Origin: Variovorax sp. WS11
Lineage (GTDB): Bacteria > Pseudomonadota > Gammaproteobacteria > Burkholderiales > Burkholderiaceae_C
DNA: 64,000 nucleotides
Assembly (NCBI RefSeq): GCF_010499245.1
Contig: NZ_JAAGOW010000004.1
Coordinates: 1-64,000, forward strand
Direction: 5' to 3'
The translations under genes and the position numbers were made by a program. The notes under the pieces are model-generated. The model was given only the letters and a program-made list of their open reading frames with translations. It was not told where the DNA came from and searched no databases. This document shows positions 45,147 to 55,342 of this stretch, piece by piece. Numbering within the stretch: the first letter of the stretch is position 1; the number at the start of each line of letters is the position of its first letter.

Positions 45147-46277
45147 ATGAACCCGGCGCCCTTCCTCCCCTTTACCCGCCCCTCCATCGACGAGCGCACC
45201 ATTGCCGAGGTGGGCGAGGTGCTGCGCTCGGGCTGGATCACCACCGGCCCACGCTGCCAGGAGCTCGAGGCCGCCTTGTCGAAGCGCCTGGACGGCCGGC
45301 CGGTACGGCTGGTCAACTCGGGCACGGCAGCGCTGGAGCTCGCGCTGCGGCTGTGCGGCATCGGCCCCGGCGACGAGGTCATCACCACGCCGCTGAGCTG
45401 GGTGGCGACGGCCAACGTCGTGCTGGCGGTCGGCGCGACCCCGGTCTTCGTGGATGCGGAGGCGAGCACCCGCAACATCGACCTCAGCCTCTTGGAGCGC
45501 GCCATCACCGCGCGCACGCGTGCGCTGATCCCGGTCGACCTGGCCGGCCTGCCGGGCGATCGCGACCGGGTCGACGCCATCGCCCGGCGGCACGGGCTGC
45601 GGGTGATCGAAGACGCCGCGCAGTCCTTCGGCGCGCGCTGGGGCGGCCGCGAAATCGGCAGCTTCGGCGACCTGGTGTCGTTCAGCTTCCATGCCAACAA
45701 GAACCTCTGCACGGCCGAGGGCGGCTGCCTGGTGCTCAACAACGAAGTGGAAGCCCGCCGCTTCGAGAAGCTGCGCCTGCAGGGCGTGACCCGCCTGCCC
45801 GACGGCAGCATGGACGTCGAGGACTGGGGCAGCAAGGCCAACCTGACCGACGTGGCCGCCGCCATCGGCCTCGGGCAGCTGCGCCGCATCGACGAATTCA
45901 CCGCGCGGCGGCGCGCCCTGGCCGAGCGCTACCTCGCGCGCTGGGACGCCTCGCTCGGCTTCGAGCTGCCGCCTGCTGATACTGCCCAGCACGGCAACTG
46001 GCACATGTTCCAGCCGCTGCTGCCGCGCCGGCTGGCGCCGCGCCGCGGCGACTTCATCGCCGCGATGCGCGAGCAGGGCATCGGCGTCGGCGTGCACTAC
46101 CCGGCCATGCACCTGTTCTCGCTGTTCCGCAAGCGCGGCCATGGCCCCGGCGACTTCCCGATCGCCGAGGACATCGGCGCGCGCACCGTCACGCTGCCCC
46201 TGTTCCCGGCCATGGCCGACGCCGATGTGGACCGCGTGTGCCGCGCGGTCGCCGCCACGGTCGCGGCGCTGCGCTGA
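45147..46277 (+). CDS. arnB: UDP-4-amino-4-deoxy-L-arabinose aminotransferase (ArnB)
   Basis: The 376-residue PLP enzyme of the DegT/DnrJ/EryC1/StrS family converts UDP-Ara4O to UDP-Ara4N with glutamate. It begins MNPAPFLPFTRPSIDERTIA, has NSGTAALELAL (phosphate binding), IEDAAQSFGA, and FSFHANKN, where K185 is the likely Schiff-base lysine. The end contains GVHYPAMHL. Its place between the flippase gene and arnC and its length fit ArnB. Confidence 0.95.
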   Translation: MNPAPFLPFTRPSIDERTIAEVGEVLRSGWITTGPRCQELEAALSKRLDGRPVRLVNSGTAALELALRLCGIGPGDEVITTPLSWVATANVVLAVGATPVFVDAEASTRNIDLSLLERAITARTRALIPVDLAGLPGDRDRVDAIARRHGLRVIEDAAQSFGARWGGREIGSFGDLVSFSFHANKNLCTAEGGCLVLNNEVEARRFEKLRLQGVTRLPDGSMDVEDWGSKANLTDVAAAIGLGQLRRIDEFTARRRALAERYLARWDASLGFELPPADTAQHGNWHMFQPLLPRRLAPRRGDFIAAMREQGIGVGVHYPAMHLFSLFRKRGHGPGDFPIAEDIGARTVTLPLFPAMADADVDRVCRAVAATVAALR

Positions 46278-46289
46278 GCGAGATCCCCG

Positions 46290-47279
46290 ATGAAGATGAA
46301 CGATGCCCCCTCCCTCGCGAGCGCCTCGCCGCTCGACCAGTCGCCGGGCCCCGCCCTCAGCGTCGTGATCCCGGTCTACAACGAGGAGGCCACGCTGCCC
46401 GCCCTCTTCGAACGCCTCTACCCGGCGCTCGACGCGCTGGCCCTCGACTACGAGGTCGTGTTCATCGACGACGGCAGCCGCGACCGCTCGGCCGCGCTGC
46501 TGGCCGGGCAGTTCGAGCGCCGGCCCGAGGTCACCCGCGTGATCCTGCTGAACGGCAACTTCGGCCAGCACCGCGCCATCCTCGCGGGCTTCGAGCATTG
46601 CCGCGGAGCGCGCGTGGTCACGCTCGACGCCGACCTGCAGAACCCGCCCGAGGACATCCGCCTGCTGATCGAGGCGATGGACCTCGGGCACGACTACATA
46701 GGCTCGATCCGCCGCGACCGGCAAGACGCCGCCTGGCGCCGCTGGGCCTCGCGCGCGATGAACGGCCTGCGCCACCGCCTGACCGGCATCGTCATGACCG
46801 ACCACGGCTGCATGATGCGCGCCTACAGCCGCGACATCGTCCAGCTGATCAACCAGTGCAACGAGATGAACACCTTCATCCCGGCGCTGGCCTACCAGTT
46901 CGCGAAGAACCCGACCGAGGTGGTGGTCGGCCACGAGGCCCGGCATGCGGGCGAGTCCAAGTACTCGCTGTACAGCCTGATCCGGCTCAACTTCGACCTG
47001 GTCACCGGCTTCTCGCTGGTGCCGCTGCAGGCCTTCTCGATGCTGGGCATCGTCGTCTCGCTACTGTCGGGCGCGCTGTTCATCCTGCTGGCCGCGCGCC
47101 GTCTGCTGCTCGGCCCTGAGGAGGGCGGCCTGTTCACCCTGTTCGCCCTGCTGTTCCTGCTGGTCGGGCTCGCGCTCTTCGGCATCGGCCTGCTCGGCGA
47201 ATACATCGGCCGCATCTACCAGGAAGTGCGGGCGCGGCCGCGCTACCAGGTCAGCGCGATCCTGGAGCGCGAGCGATGA
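46290..47279 (+). CDS. arnC: Undecaprenyl-phosphate Ara4FN transferase (ArnC)
   Basis: The 329-residue GT2 enzyme transfers formylated Ara4N from UDP to undecaprenyl phosphate. It has SVVIPVYNEEATLPALFERL, FIDDGSRDRS, GNFGQHRAI, LDADLQNPPEDI and two C-terminal membrane helices (MLGIVVSLLSGALFILLAAR, LFGIGLLGEYIGRIYQEVR). The GNFGQHRAI motif distinguishes ArnC from the other GT2 at 40942. It is 12 bases after arnB and overlaps the next gene by four bases. Confidence 0.95.
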   Translation: MKMNDAPSLASASPLDQSPGPALSVVIPVYNEEATLPALFERLYPALDALALDYEVVFIDDGSRDRSAALLAGQFERRPEVTRVILLNGNFGQHRAILAGFEHCRGARVVTLDADLQNPPEDIRLLIEAMDLGHDYIGSIRRDRQDAAWRRWASRAMNGLRHRLTGIVMTDHGCMMRAYSRDIVQLINQCNEMNTFIPALAYQFAKNPTEVVVGHEARHAGESKYSLYSLIRLNFDLVTGFSLVPLQAFSMLGIVVSLLSGALFILLAARRLLLGPEEGGLFTLFALLFLLVGLALFGIGLLGEYIGRIYQEVRARPRYQVSAILERER

Positions 47280-48232
47280 GCGGCGACCGCGGCCGCCCCG
47301 CGCGCGCGATCGTCTTCGCCTACCACGACGTGGGCGTGCGCTGCCTGCGCGTGCTGCTCGATGCCGGAGTCGAGGTGTCGCTGGTCCTCACCCACGCCAA
47401 CGCGCCGGGCGAAACGATCTGGTTCCGCAGCGTGGCTGCAGTGGCCGCGGAACATGGGCTGCGCTGCGTCATGCCCGCGGACCCGCACGATCCGGCGCTG
47501 CTCGCCGAAGCACGCGCGGCCGAGCCCGACTTCCTGTTTTCCTTCTACTACCGGCAGATGCTGAAGCAGGACTGGCTCGTGCTGCCGGCGCGCGGCGCCT
47601 TCAACATGCACGGCTCGCTGCTGCCGCGCTACCGGGGCCGCGCCCCCGTGAACTGGGCCGTGATCCATGGCGAGCGCGAGACCGGCGCGACCCTGCACCG
47701 GATGAACGAGAAGCCCGACAACGGCGCGATCGTCGACCAGTGCGCCGTGCCCATCCTGCGCGACGACACGGCACGCGAGGTGTTCGGCAAGGTCACTGTC
47801 GCGGCCGAGATCGTGCTGGCGCGCAGCTTGCCCGCGCTGCTCGACGGCACCGCGGTGGAGCGCTCGCAGGACCTGTCGCAGGGCCGCTACTTCGGCGGGC
47901 GCCGGCCGGAAGATGGGCGCATCCCCGGCGATGCAAATGCCCGGCAAATCCACAACCTGGTGCGCGCGCTCGCGCCGCCCTACCCGCCCGCATTCCTCCA
48001 GCTGCAAGGGCAGCGCGTCTTCATCGAGCGCACCCTGCCTGCTCCGGCGCCGGCCGATGCGCCCGGCAGCGGGCTGCGGCTCCTGCGCGACGGCGCCTCG
48101 CTGTGGCTGATGGCGGCCGATGGCAGCGCGCTGCGCGTGCTCGCGGCGCGGCGCGACGGCGTCGCCGGGCCGCTGGCCGTCGGCAACTTCGACAGCCTTT
48201 GTTCCGGCCGCTGGCTTGCGGCCGACGCCTGA
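47276..48232 (+). CDS. arnA: UDP-Ara4N formyltransferase (stand-alone ArnA N-terminal domain)
   Basis: The 318-residue protein matches the N-terminal half of E. coli ArnA: FAYHDVGVRCL, then NMHGSLLPRYRGRAPVNW with N110 and H112, and D148 in RMNEKPDNGAIVD, the formyltransferase catalytic triad. It uses N10-formyl-tetrahydrofolate to formylate UDP-Ara4N. In enteric bacteria this domain is fused to the dehydrogenase; here they are separate genes. It overlaps arnC by four bases (ATGA) and precedes the dehydrogenase gene by 31 bases. Confidence 0.92.
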   Translation: MSGDRGRPARAIVFAYHDVGVRCLRVLLDAGVEVSLVLTHANAPGETIWFRSVAAVAAEHGLRCVMPADPHDPALLAEARAAEPDFLFSFYYRQMLKQDWLVLPARGAFNMHGSLLPRYRGRAPVNWAVIHGERETGATLHRMNEKPDNGAIVDQCAVPILRDDTAREVFGKVTVAAEIVLARSLPALLDGTAVERSQDLSQGRYFGGRRPEDGRIPGDANARQIHNLVRALAPPYPPAFLQLQGQRVFIERTLPAPAPADAPGSGLRLLRDGASLWLMAADGSALRVLAARRDGVAGPLAVGNFDSLCSGRWLAADA

Positions 48233-48263
48233 CAGCTTCTTCTTCTCCTGCGACGCAAACACC

Positions 48264-49307
48264 ATGCTCAAAGTCCTCATCCTCGGCGTCAACGGCTTCA
48301 TCGGCCACCACCTGACGCGCCACATCATGGAGCGCACCGACTGGCAGGTGCACGGCATGGACATGCAGTCCGACCGCGTCGCGCCCTGGCTCGACCACCC
48401 GCGCTTTCACTTCTTCGAGGGCGACATCACCATCAACAAGGAGTGGATCGAATACCACGTGAAGAAGTGCGACGTGGTGCTGCCGCTGGTCGCGATCGCC
48501 ACGCCGGCTACCTACGTGCGCGAGCCGCTGCGGGTGTTCGAGCTCGACTTCGAGGCCAACCTGCCGATCGTTCGCCAGTGCCTGCGCTACGGCAAGCGCG
48601 TGGTCTTCCCCTCGACCAGCGAGGTCTACGGCATGTGCACCGACGAGAGCTTCGACCCCGAGGCCTCCCACCTGATCTACGGACCGATCAACAAGCCGCG
48701 CTGGATCTACGCCTGCGCCAAGCAGCTGATGGACCGCGTGATCCACGCCTACGGCCAGCAGGAGGGTCTTCGCTACACGCTCTTCAGGCCTTTCAACTGG
48801 GTCGGCCCCGGGCTGGACAGCCTGCATGCGCCGAAAGAAGGCTCGAGCCGCGTGCTCACCCAGTTCCTCGGCCACATCGTGCGCGGCGAGCCGATCCGGC
48901 TGGTCGACGGCGGCAGCCAGCAGCGCGCCTTCACCTATGTCGAAGACGGCATCTCGGCGCTGGTGAAGATCATCGCCAACGAGGGAGGCATCGCCGACGG
49001 CAAGATCTACAACATCGGAAATCCCGACAACAACCTTTCGATCCGCGCACTCGCCCGGATGATGCTGGACCTGGCGGGCACCCTGCCCGAGTACCGCGAT
49101 GCCGCGGCCGCCGTGAAGCTGATCGACGTGGCGTCTGCGGACTACTACGGCAGCGGCTACCAGGACGTGCTGTATCGCGTGCCCGACATCCGCCGCACCA
49201 CGGCCGATCTGGGCTGGCGGCCCACCGTCGGGATGCCGGCGGCACTGCGCGAGATGTTCGCCTACTACCGCGACCATGCGGCGGCCGCCGCCGATCTGGA
49301 AGCCTGA
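48264..49307 (+). CDS. arnA: UDP-glucuronate dehydrogenase/decarboxylase (stand-alone ArnA C-terminal domain)
   Basis: The 347-residue SDR enzyme oxidises and decarboxylates UDP-glucuronate to UDP-Ara4O. It has the NAD motif GVNGFIG, the ArnA-type PSTSEVYGM (S119 and E120) and the catalytic Tyr/Lys pair in IYACAKQ (Y149, K153), with RPFNWVGPGLD further on. The whole length aligns to the ArnA dehydrogenase half. With the preceding formyltransferase it makes a split ArnA, an arrangement also known in Burkholderia. Confidence 0.93.
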   Translation: MLKVLILGVNGFIGHHLTRHIMERTDWQVHGMDMQSDRVAPWLDHPRFHFFEGDITINKEWIEYHVKKCDVVLPLVAIATPATYVREPLRVFELDFEANLPIVRQCLRYGKRVVFPSTSEVYGMCTDESFDPEASHLIYGPINKPRWIYACAKQLMDRVIHAYGQQEGLRYTLFRPFNWVGPGLDSLHAPKEGSSRVLTQFLGHIVRGEPIRLVDGGSQQRAFTYVEDGISALVKIIANEGGIADGKIYNIGNPDNNLSIRALARMMLDLAGTLPEYRDAAAAVKLIDVASADYYGSGYQDVLYRVPDIRRTTADLGWRPTVGMPAALREMFAYYRDHAAAAADLEA

Positions 49308-49312
49308 GGGCG

Positions 49313-50221
49313 ATGGCGCGGATCGCACTGAAGGTCGACGTCGACACCTGGCGCGGCACCCGCGAAGGCGTGCCCGCCCTGGTCCGCCTGCTGGCGGCGC
49401 AGCGCTGCGGCGCGAGCTTCCTCTTCAGCCTCGGACCGGACCACACCGGCCGCGCCATCCTGCGCGTGCTGCGCCCGGGCTTCCTCGGCAAGGTCTCGCG
49501 CACCTCGGTGCTCGAGCACTATGGCCTGCGCACCCTGCTGCACGGCGTGCTGCTGCCGGGACCGGACATCGGCCGCCGAGAAGCCGCCACGCTGCGCAGC
49601 GTTCGCGACGCCGGCTTCGAGGTGGGCGTGCATTGCTGGGACCACGTGCGCTGGCAGGACGGTCTGCTGAGCCGGGACGACGCGTGGGCCGAGCGCGAGA
49701 TGCGCCGAGCGCTGCAACGCCATGCCGAGGTGTTCGGCGCCCCGGCGCGGCTGCATGGCGCCGCGGGCTGGCAGTTCAATCCGGCGGCGGCGCAGGCCGA
49801 AGCGGCGCTGGGCATCGAGTTCGCCTCCGACACGCGCGGCAGCCATGCCTTCGTCCCGGTAGCGGACGACGGCACGGCCCTCGGACCGCCGCAGTACCCG
49901 ACCACCCTGCCGACGCTGGACGAGCTCATCGGCGTCGACGGCCTCACGGTGGACGACGTGCACCGGCACCTGCTGGGGCTGACCGAGCAGACCACGCAGG
50001 ACCAGGTCTACACGCTGCACGCCGAGCTCGAGGGCATGAAGCTGCGCAGCGTGTTCGAGCGCCTGATCGCCGGCTGGCGGTCCCAGGGGCACGAGCTCGT
50101 CGCGCTGGGCGCGCTGCACGGCGCGCGCGTCGCGGCGCTTCCGCGCCACCGCATCGCGCTCGGCAGCGTCCCCGGCCGTTCCGGGCTGCTCGCGCTGCAA
50201 GGTACAGCCTGGCAAGGCTGA
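49313..50221 (+). CDS. arnD: 4-deoxy-4-formamido-L-arabinose-phosphoundecaprenol deformylase (ArnD)
   Basis: The 302-residue polysaccharide-deacetylase-like enzyme removes the formyl group from undecaprenyl-phosphate-Ara4FN. It has the metal-site start LKVDVDTWRGTREGVPAL (two Asp), the VGVHCWDHVRWQD (His) segment and a conserved HGAAGWQ; the ArnD specific arm LTEQTTQDQVYTLHAELEG follows. It is five bases after the dehydrogenase gene and closes the operon. Confidence 0.93.
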   Translation: MARIALKVDVDTWRGTREGVPALVRLLAAQRCGASFLFSLGPDHTGRAILRVLRPGFLGKVSRTSVLEHYGLRTLLHGVLLPGPDIGRREAATLRSVRDAGFEVGVHCWDHVRWQDGLLSRDDAWAEREMRRALQRHAEVFGAPARLHGAAGWQFNPAAAQAEAALGIEFASDTRGSHAFVPVADDGTALGPPQYPTTLPTLDELIGVDGLTVDDVHRHLLGLTEQTTQDQVYTLHAELEGMKLRSVFERLIAGWRSQGHELVALGALHGARVAALPRHRIALGSVPGRSGLLALQGTAWQG

Positions 50222-50396
50222 CCCCGGATCAGTTTGTCATCGCGGCGCGCGCCTTGCCAACCGGCTGCTGGTACATCTCGCGATCCTCTCGGTCACGACC
50301 TGCGCATCTACTGCGCAGCGTTGAGGGCCGCCAGGGGATCGTGGCGCTCACCTCCTGAGGAGGGCGCGCCAGGGTCCTGGCGAAGCTGAAAGCGGC

Positions 50397-50567
50397 GTTC
50401 AGCTTGGCTTCACCAGCGCCAGCATCTCGTGCATCATCCCTTGCTTCAACGAAGGCGCCAACCTCAACGCGCTGCTGTCAGCCTGGAAGAGACGCTGTGG
50501 TCCACACACTTCCACTGGGAGATCATCGTGGTAGACGATGGCAGCACCGACAACACGGTCGCCGCAC
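50397..50567 (+). pseudogene. Inverted, decayed 5' fragment of the GT2 gene
   Basis: Read on the plus strand, this stretch encodes SISCIIPCFNEGANLNALLS, one frame later LEETLWSTHFHWEIIVVDDG and STDNTVAA. It matches codons of the intact GT2 (minus strand, about 41733-41879) with mostly synonymous changes and one small deletion that shifts the frame. GTTCAGCTTGGCTTCAC just before it also occurs inverted at 42658-42675. It is the remnant of a paralogous GT2 locus. Confidence 0.85.
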
Positions 50568-50669
50568 GCGCAGGAGCAGTCGCGGCGCATGGGCGAGCGC
50601 GTGTTCGAAATGATCGGGGGCGTGCCGGTCATGCGACCGATCCCGCGACTTCGCTGCCTTGCATCCGCG

Positions 50670-51374
50670 ATGAACACGGTGCCCCTGGATGCCGTCGATG
50701 TCGCGCTGGCCGCGCTGCTGGTGCTGGTGCTGGCCAATGCGATCGCTTCGCTGGTGCTGGGCCTGCGCGTGCACCGGCAGCCGTTGTGGGCCGCCGCGCG
50801 CATGACGGTACAACTGCTGCTGGTGGGGCTGGTGCTGCGCTTCGTGTTCGAGGCCGCGTCGCCCGCCTTCACGCTGGTCATGGTGGCGCTGATGGTCGCG
50901 GCCGCGGCGCGCGAGGTGGCGGTGCGCTCGACGCCGCGCCTTCACGGCGCCGGCAACCTGCGCATCGGTGCCATCGTCGTGAGCCTGTCGATCATGGCCA
51001 CCGTGATGCTGGCGCTGCTGACCGCGATCCGGCCGCAGCCCTGGTACGAGCCGCGCTACGCCGTTTCGCTGATGGGCATCGTGCTGAACTCGGCCAGCCT
51101 CGGCCTGGACAGCTTCTTCGGCGGCGTGCGCGCGGGACGCCCAGCGATCGAAGCGCAGCTGGCGCTGGGGGCGAGCATCCATCAGGCGCTGGCCGAGCTC
51201 GTGCGCGGCTCGATCCGGTGCGGCATGATCCCGATCGTCAATCAGATGACGGCCGCCGGCGTGATCACCTTGCCCGGCACCATGACCGGGCAGTTGCTGG
51301 CAGGCATGGACCCGCTGGAGGCGGTGAAGTACCAGATCCTGTTGCTCGACAGCCAGGCGTTCACGGCCTCGTAG
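50670..51374 (+). pseudogene. fetB: UPF0014/FetB-family ABC permease, 3' truncated
   Basis: The frame starts MNTVPLDAVDVALAALLVLV and shows the FetB-family pattern: RMTVQLLLVGLVLR, REVAVRSTPRL, ALTAIRPQPWYEPRYAV, LGASIHQALAELVRGSIRCG and MIPIVNQMTAAGVITLPGTM with MTGQLLAGMDPLEAVKYQIL. After YQILL it reads DSQAFTAS and stops, so the final helix and loop (about 30 residues) are missing. The break coincides with the end of the integrase remnant near 51347. Intact FetB is an iron or metal export permease. The partner ATPase FetA is absent. Confidence 0.85.
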
Positions 51375-52022
51375 TCGTTGCTGGCGTCGAGCGCACAGCT
51401 CGAAAGGTGCCCCGTGAGCCATCAACGTCTTCGGGGACGACCAGTCGCTCCCAGGGGACCAGCTCTCGTACCTGGTTCACTGTGATCAGCGCGCGCGTTC
51501 GGTGAACGCAGGATGCTGGGCAAAGAACGCCTCGATGTGGCGGGCGCCGGCAGGCCCGAGCCCCCCGATGCTGGCCCACCAGCGCCGACGCCGCGGCACG
51601 CGCAGGGTCAGGTCGGCCAGCGTGCGGATGCCCGCAGCGTGCAGCACGCCCAGAAGTCCCACGGGTAGCCAGCGATCAACGGCGTCGCCGATGAGCGGCT
51701 GCGGAGGCGGTATCCCTCGCAGCGTCTCGATGGCGGTAGCGGCGGCTTTGGCGAGTTCCCGGTCGGACGGACTGGCCGTCACAAGTGTGGCGGCCAGGTT
51801 CGCCCTCGCGCGGCTCGTTGCGAAGATCACGAGCTGGCGTTTCACCCGCCCTATCACCGAGCGCGCCGAAGCGCCGGCAGCCCGGCGATCGGACAGATAG
51901 CGATCCACGGCGGCGCGGCTGGGAACCCCTTGAAGCCAGGCGCGAAATGCAGCCAGCGAAGCCTCGTCTGGCCACATGAAGTCCACAGGCGAGTCCGGCG
52001 GCGCTGACAGCGCGCTTTCCAT
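51347..52022 (-). pseudogene. N-terminal region of a large tyrosine recombinase, frameshifted
   Basis: The frame starts MESALSAPPDSPVDFMWPDE and follows the phage-integrase N-terminal domain (LAAFRAWLQGVPSRAAVDRY, SVIGRVKRQLVIFATSRARA, then LADLTLRVPRRRRWWASIGG LGPAGARHIEAFFAQHP). It stops at 51486; the same protein resumes in another frame with ALITVNQVRELVPWERLVVP and, after a second shift, with NDYEAVNAWLS. It ends abruptly at 51347, against the FetB fragment, before the SAM-like and catalytic domains. No catalytic residues remain. Confidence 0.8.
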
Positions 52023-52632
52023 GCTCGTCAGTTTAGGCCGGCGGCACGCATGCCAAGCTAATGATGTTTATCTTGGTAGCGCCGCCAAACGCCGATGTTT
52101 CACATGGGCTCGGCCGCCCCGCGTCGTCTGCAGGCCGCGGTCGTCGACGTGCGCGGCTTGCGGCTGCTGGGCTGTCAACACGGTTGAGAGTCTTGGCAGA
52201 TTGGGCACGGCACGCTCAAGTAGGCCGCTGTCTTCGAAGGGCACGTTCCGGTTGATCACCCGGCCAGAAAGCTGCCGCTCGTACCAGCCATCGGCCAGTT
52301 CCGGCCGCTCACGCGCTCGTGAAGAGACGTTGTGAAGGCTCGGCTCGACGAATCGCGGACGGAGCGCGCGGCGTCGCGCACCTCGGGGGGCAGTGAGATA
52401 CCGCTGCGGCACTGAACCGAAACCATGCGCCGGCGTGCGGCCTCGCGGCTTATCGCGATGATGACACCGCAATCGCACCGAATACCCGCCTGCGATCTGA
52501 TGGCGTAACAGTTCGGCCGGCTGAAGGACGGCAGCGTGATGGTCGACTTGTCGGAGCACCTCGAAGCGCGCTCCGACCCGGCCGCCCATCGCGTCGCTGA
52601 CCCTGTCGGCCGCGCTGCTGCCCGCATCCTTC
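52023..52632. other. Gene-poor stretch before ISKra4 fragment
   Basis: No gene is recognised in about 600 bases. It probably contains the decayed 5' part of the ISKra4-like transposase, but no frame carries its N-terminal motifs. Confidence 0.35.
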
Positions 52633-53208
52633 GTGGGCGTGCTCGGCGCGTTCGTGCACCCGCGATCCGAGCACATTCTGGACTGGTTCCATGTCGCGAT
52701 GCGCATCGAGCAGCTCTTGCAGACAACGCGACGGCTACACGGCCCAGAGAAGGAGGAGCTTCTCAAGGGCATCGAGCGCGTCAAATGGTTCCTGTGGCAT
52801 GGAAACGTAATGCGCGCCGACGAAACCTTGTACGAACTGCTCGAAGAGATCGACGGCATGCGCGAACAGGACAGGCAAGCTGGGCGGCCGCCCTCGGTCG
52901 TGCTCAGGAAACTTGATCGGGCGCTGGACGAGTTCGCGACCTACGTCGACAGCAATGCCGGCGCGATCGTCAACTACGGGGAGAGGTACCGATGCGGGGA
53001 ACGGATTTCCACCGGCTTCGTCGAGTCCGCGGTCAACCAGGTGATCGCCAAACGGTTCGTGAAGAAGCAGCAGATGCGCTGGACTCCGCGCGGAGCCCAC
53101 CTGCTCTTACAGGTCCGCACGCAGGTGCTGAATGACGAGTTACACGCGTCCTTCGAGAGGTGGTATCCGGGCTTCGGCGCTCAGGATCATGCGCTGCTCG
53201 CAGCATAG
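52633..53208 (+). pseudogene. ISKra4-like transposase, 5'-truncated
   Basis: The frame reads HPRSEHILDWFHVAMRIEQL, then VNYGERYRCGERISTGFVES and AVNQVIAKRFVKKQQMRWTP, and RGAHLLLQVRTQVLNDELHA, all typical of the C-terminal half of ISKra4-family transposases. No in-frame ATG is present; only a GTG at 52633. The N-terminal half and inverted repeats are not seen. It is a remnant. Confidence 0.85.
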
Positions 53209-53319
53209 GCAGGGAGCAAGAAGGCTCACTGCACACCCCCAGGAATGTGATGCTCTCCCTACCGCGATCATTCGCCGGGTTCGAACTACAGACCGGTGAA
53301 CCCAAGAGGATCCCTGCCG

Positions 53320-53613
53320 ATGCCAGATCTATTCGCCCGAGCACGAGCCGACGAACTCCAGCGTCATCTGGCTCGTCTCACGGAACATGACCATGTCCGA
53401 GTTCGCCCCTACGGCAAACACCTACTGATCCAGATGCACCGGGGCGACGATGTCGTCGACATCATTGCTCGGCTGACGGAGGTATCTCGCACAAGGTACA
53501 CCGCTGCGTTCCGCAGTCACACGGGACGTTGGGAGCCGCTGCCCGTTTCGTGCGACCTTGCGCACTCGGCGGCCGCCGTTGCAACGCTGCTCGCCCCGTA
53601 CCTTGAGCCGTAA
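53320..53613 (+). CDS. Small accessory protein, 97 residues
   Basis: The product starts MPDLFARARADELQRHLARL and has RPYGKHLLIQM, VDIIARLTEVSRTRYTAAFR and HTGRWEPLPVSCDLA. AAGAGG precedes the ATG. Such proteins are common on mobile elements in Proteobacteria but have no known function. It lies 110 bases after the ISKra4 fragment, so it may be part of the same mobile segment. Confidence 0.7.
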   Translation: MPDLFARARADELQRHLARLTEHDHVRVRPYGKHLLIQMHRGDDVVDIIARLTEVSRTRYTAAFRSHTGRWEPLPVSCDLAHSAAAVATLLAPYLEP

Positions 53614-53655
53614 TGAGCAAGCTATTTCAGGGATGTGGTACTAGGTCAAGCCCTT

Positions 53656-55293
<1,638 letters not shown>

Positions 55294-55342
55294 GGATTTC
55301 CATTCGTGAAGGTTTGAGAGCGGGGAGCAAGAAGGAGGGCCG

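Noticed and set aside
45048..46946. Long minus-strand open frame opposite arnB and arnC
   Set aside because: It is an antisense shadow of GC-rich coding DNA; it matches no family and the plus-strand genes are clear.
38861..53208. Composite transposon around the arn cluster
   Set aside because: The flanking elements (IS1182 and ISKra4-like) differ, and no shared ends or target duplication were found.
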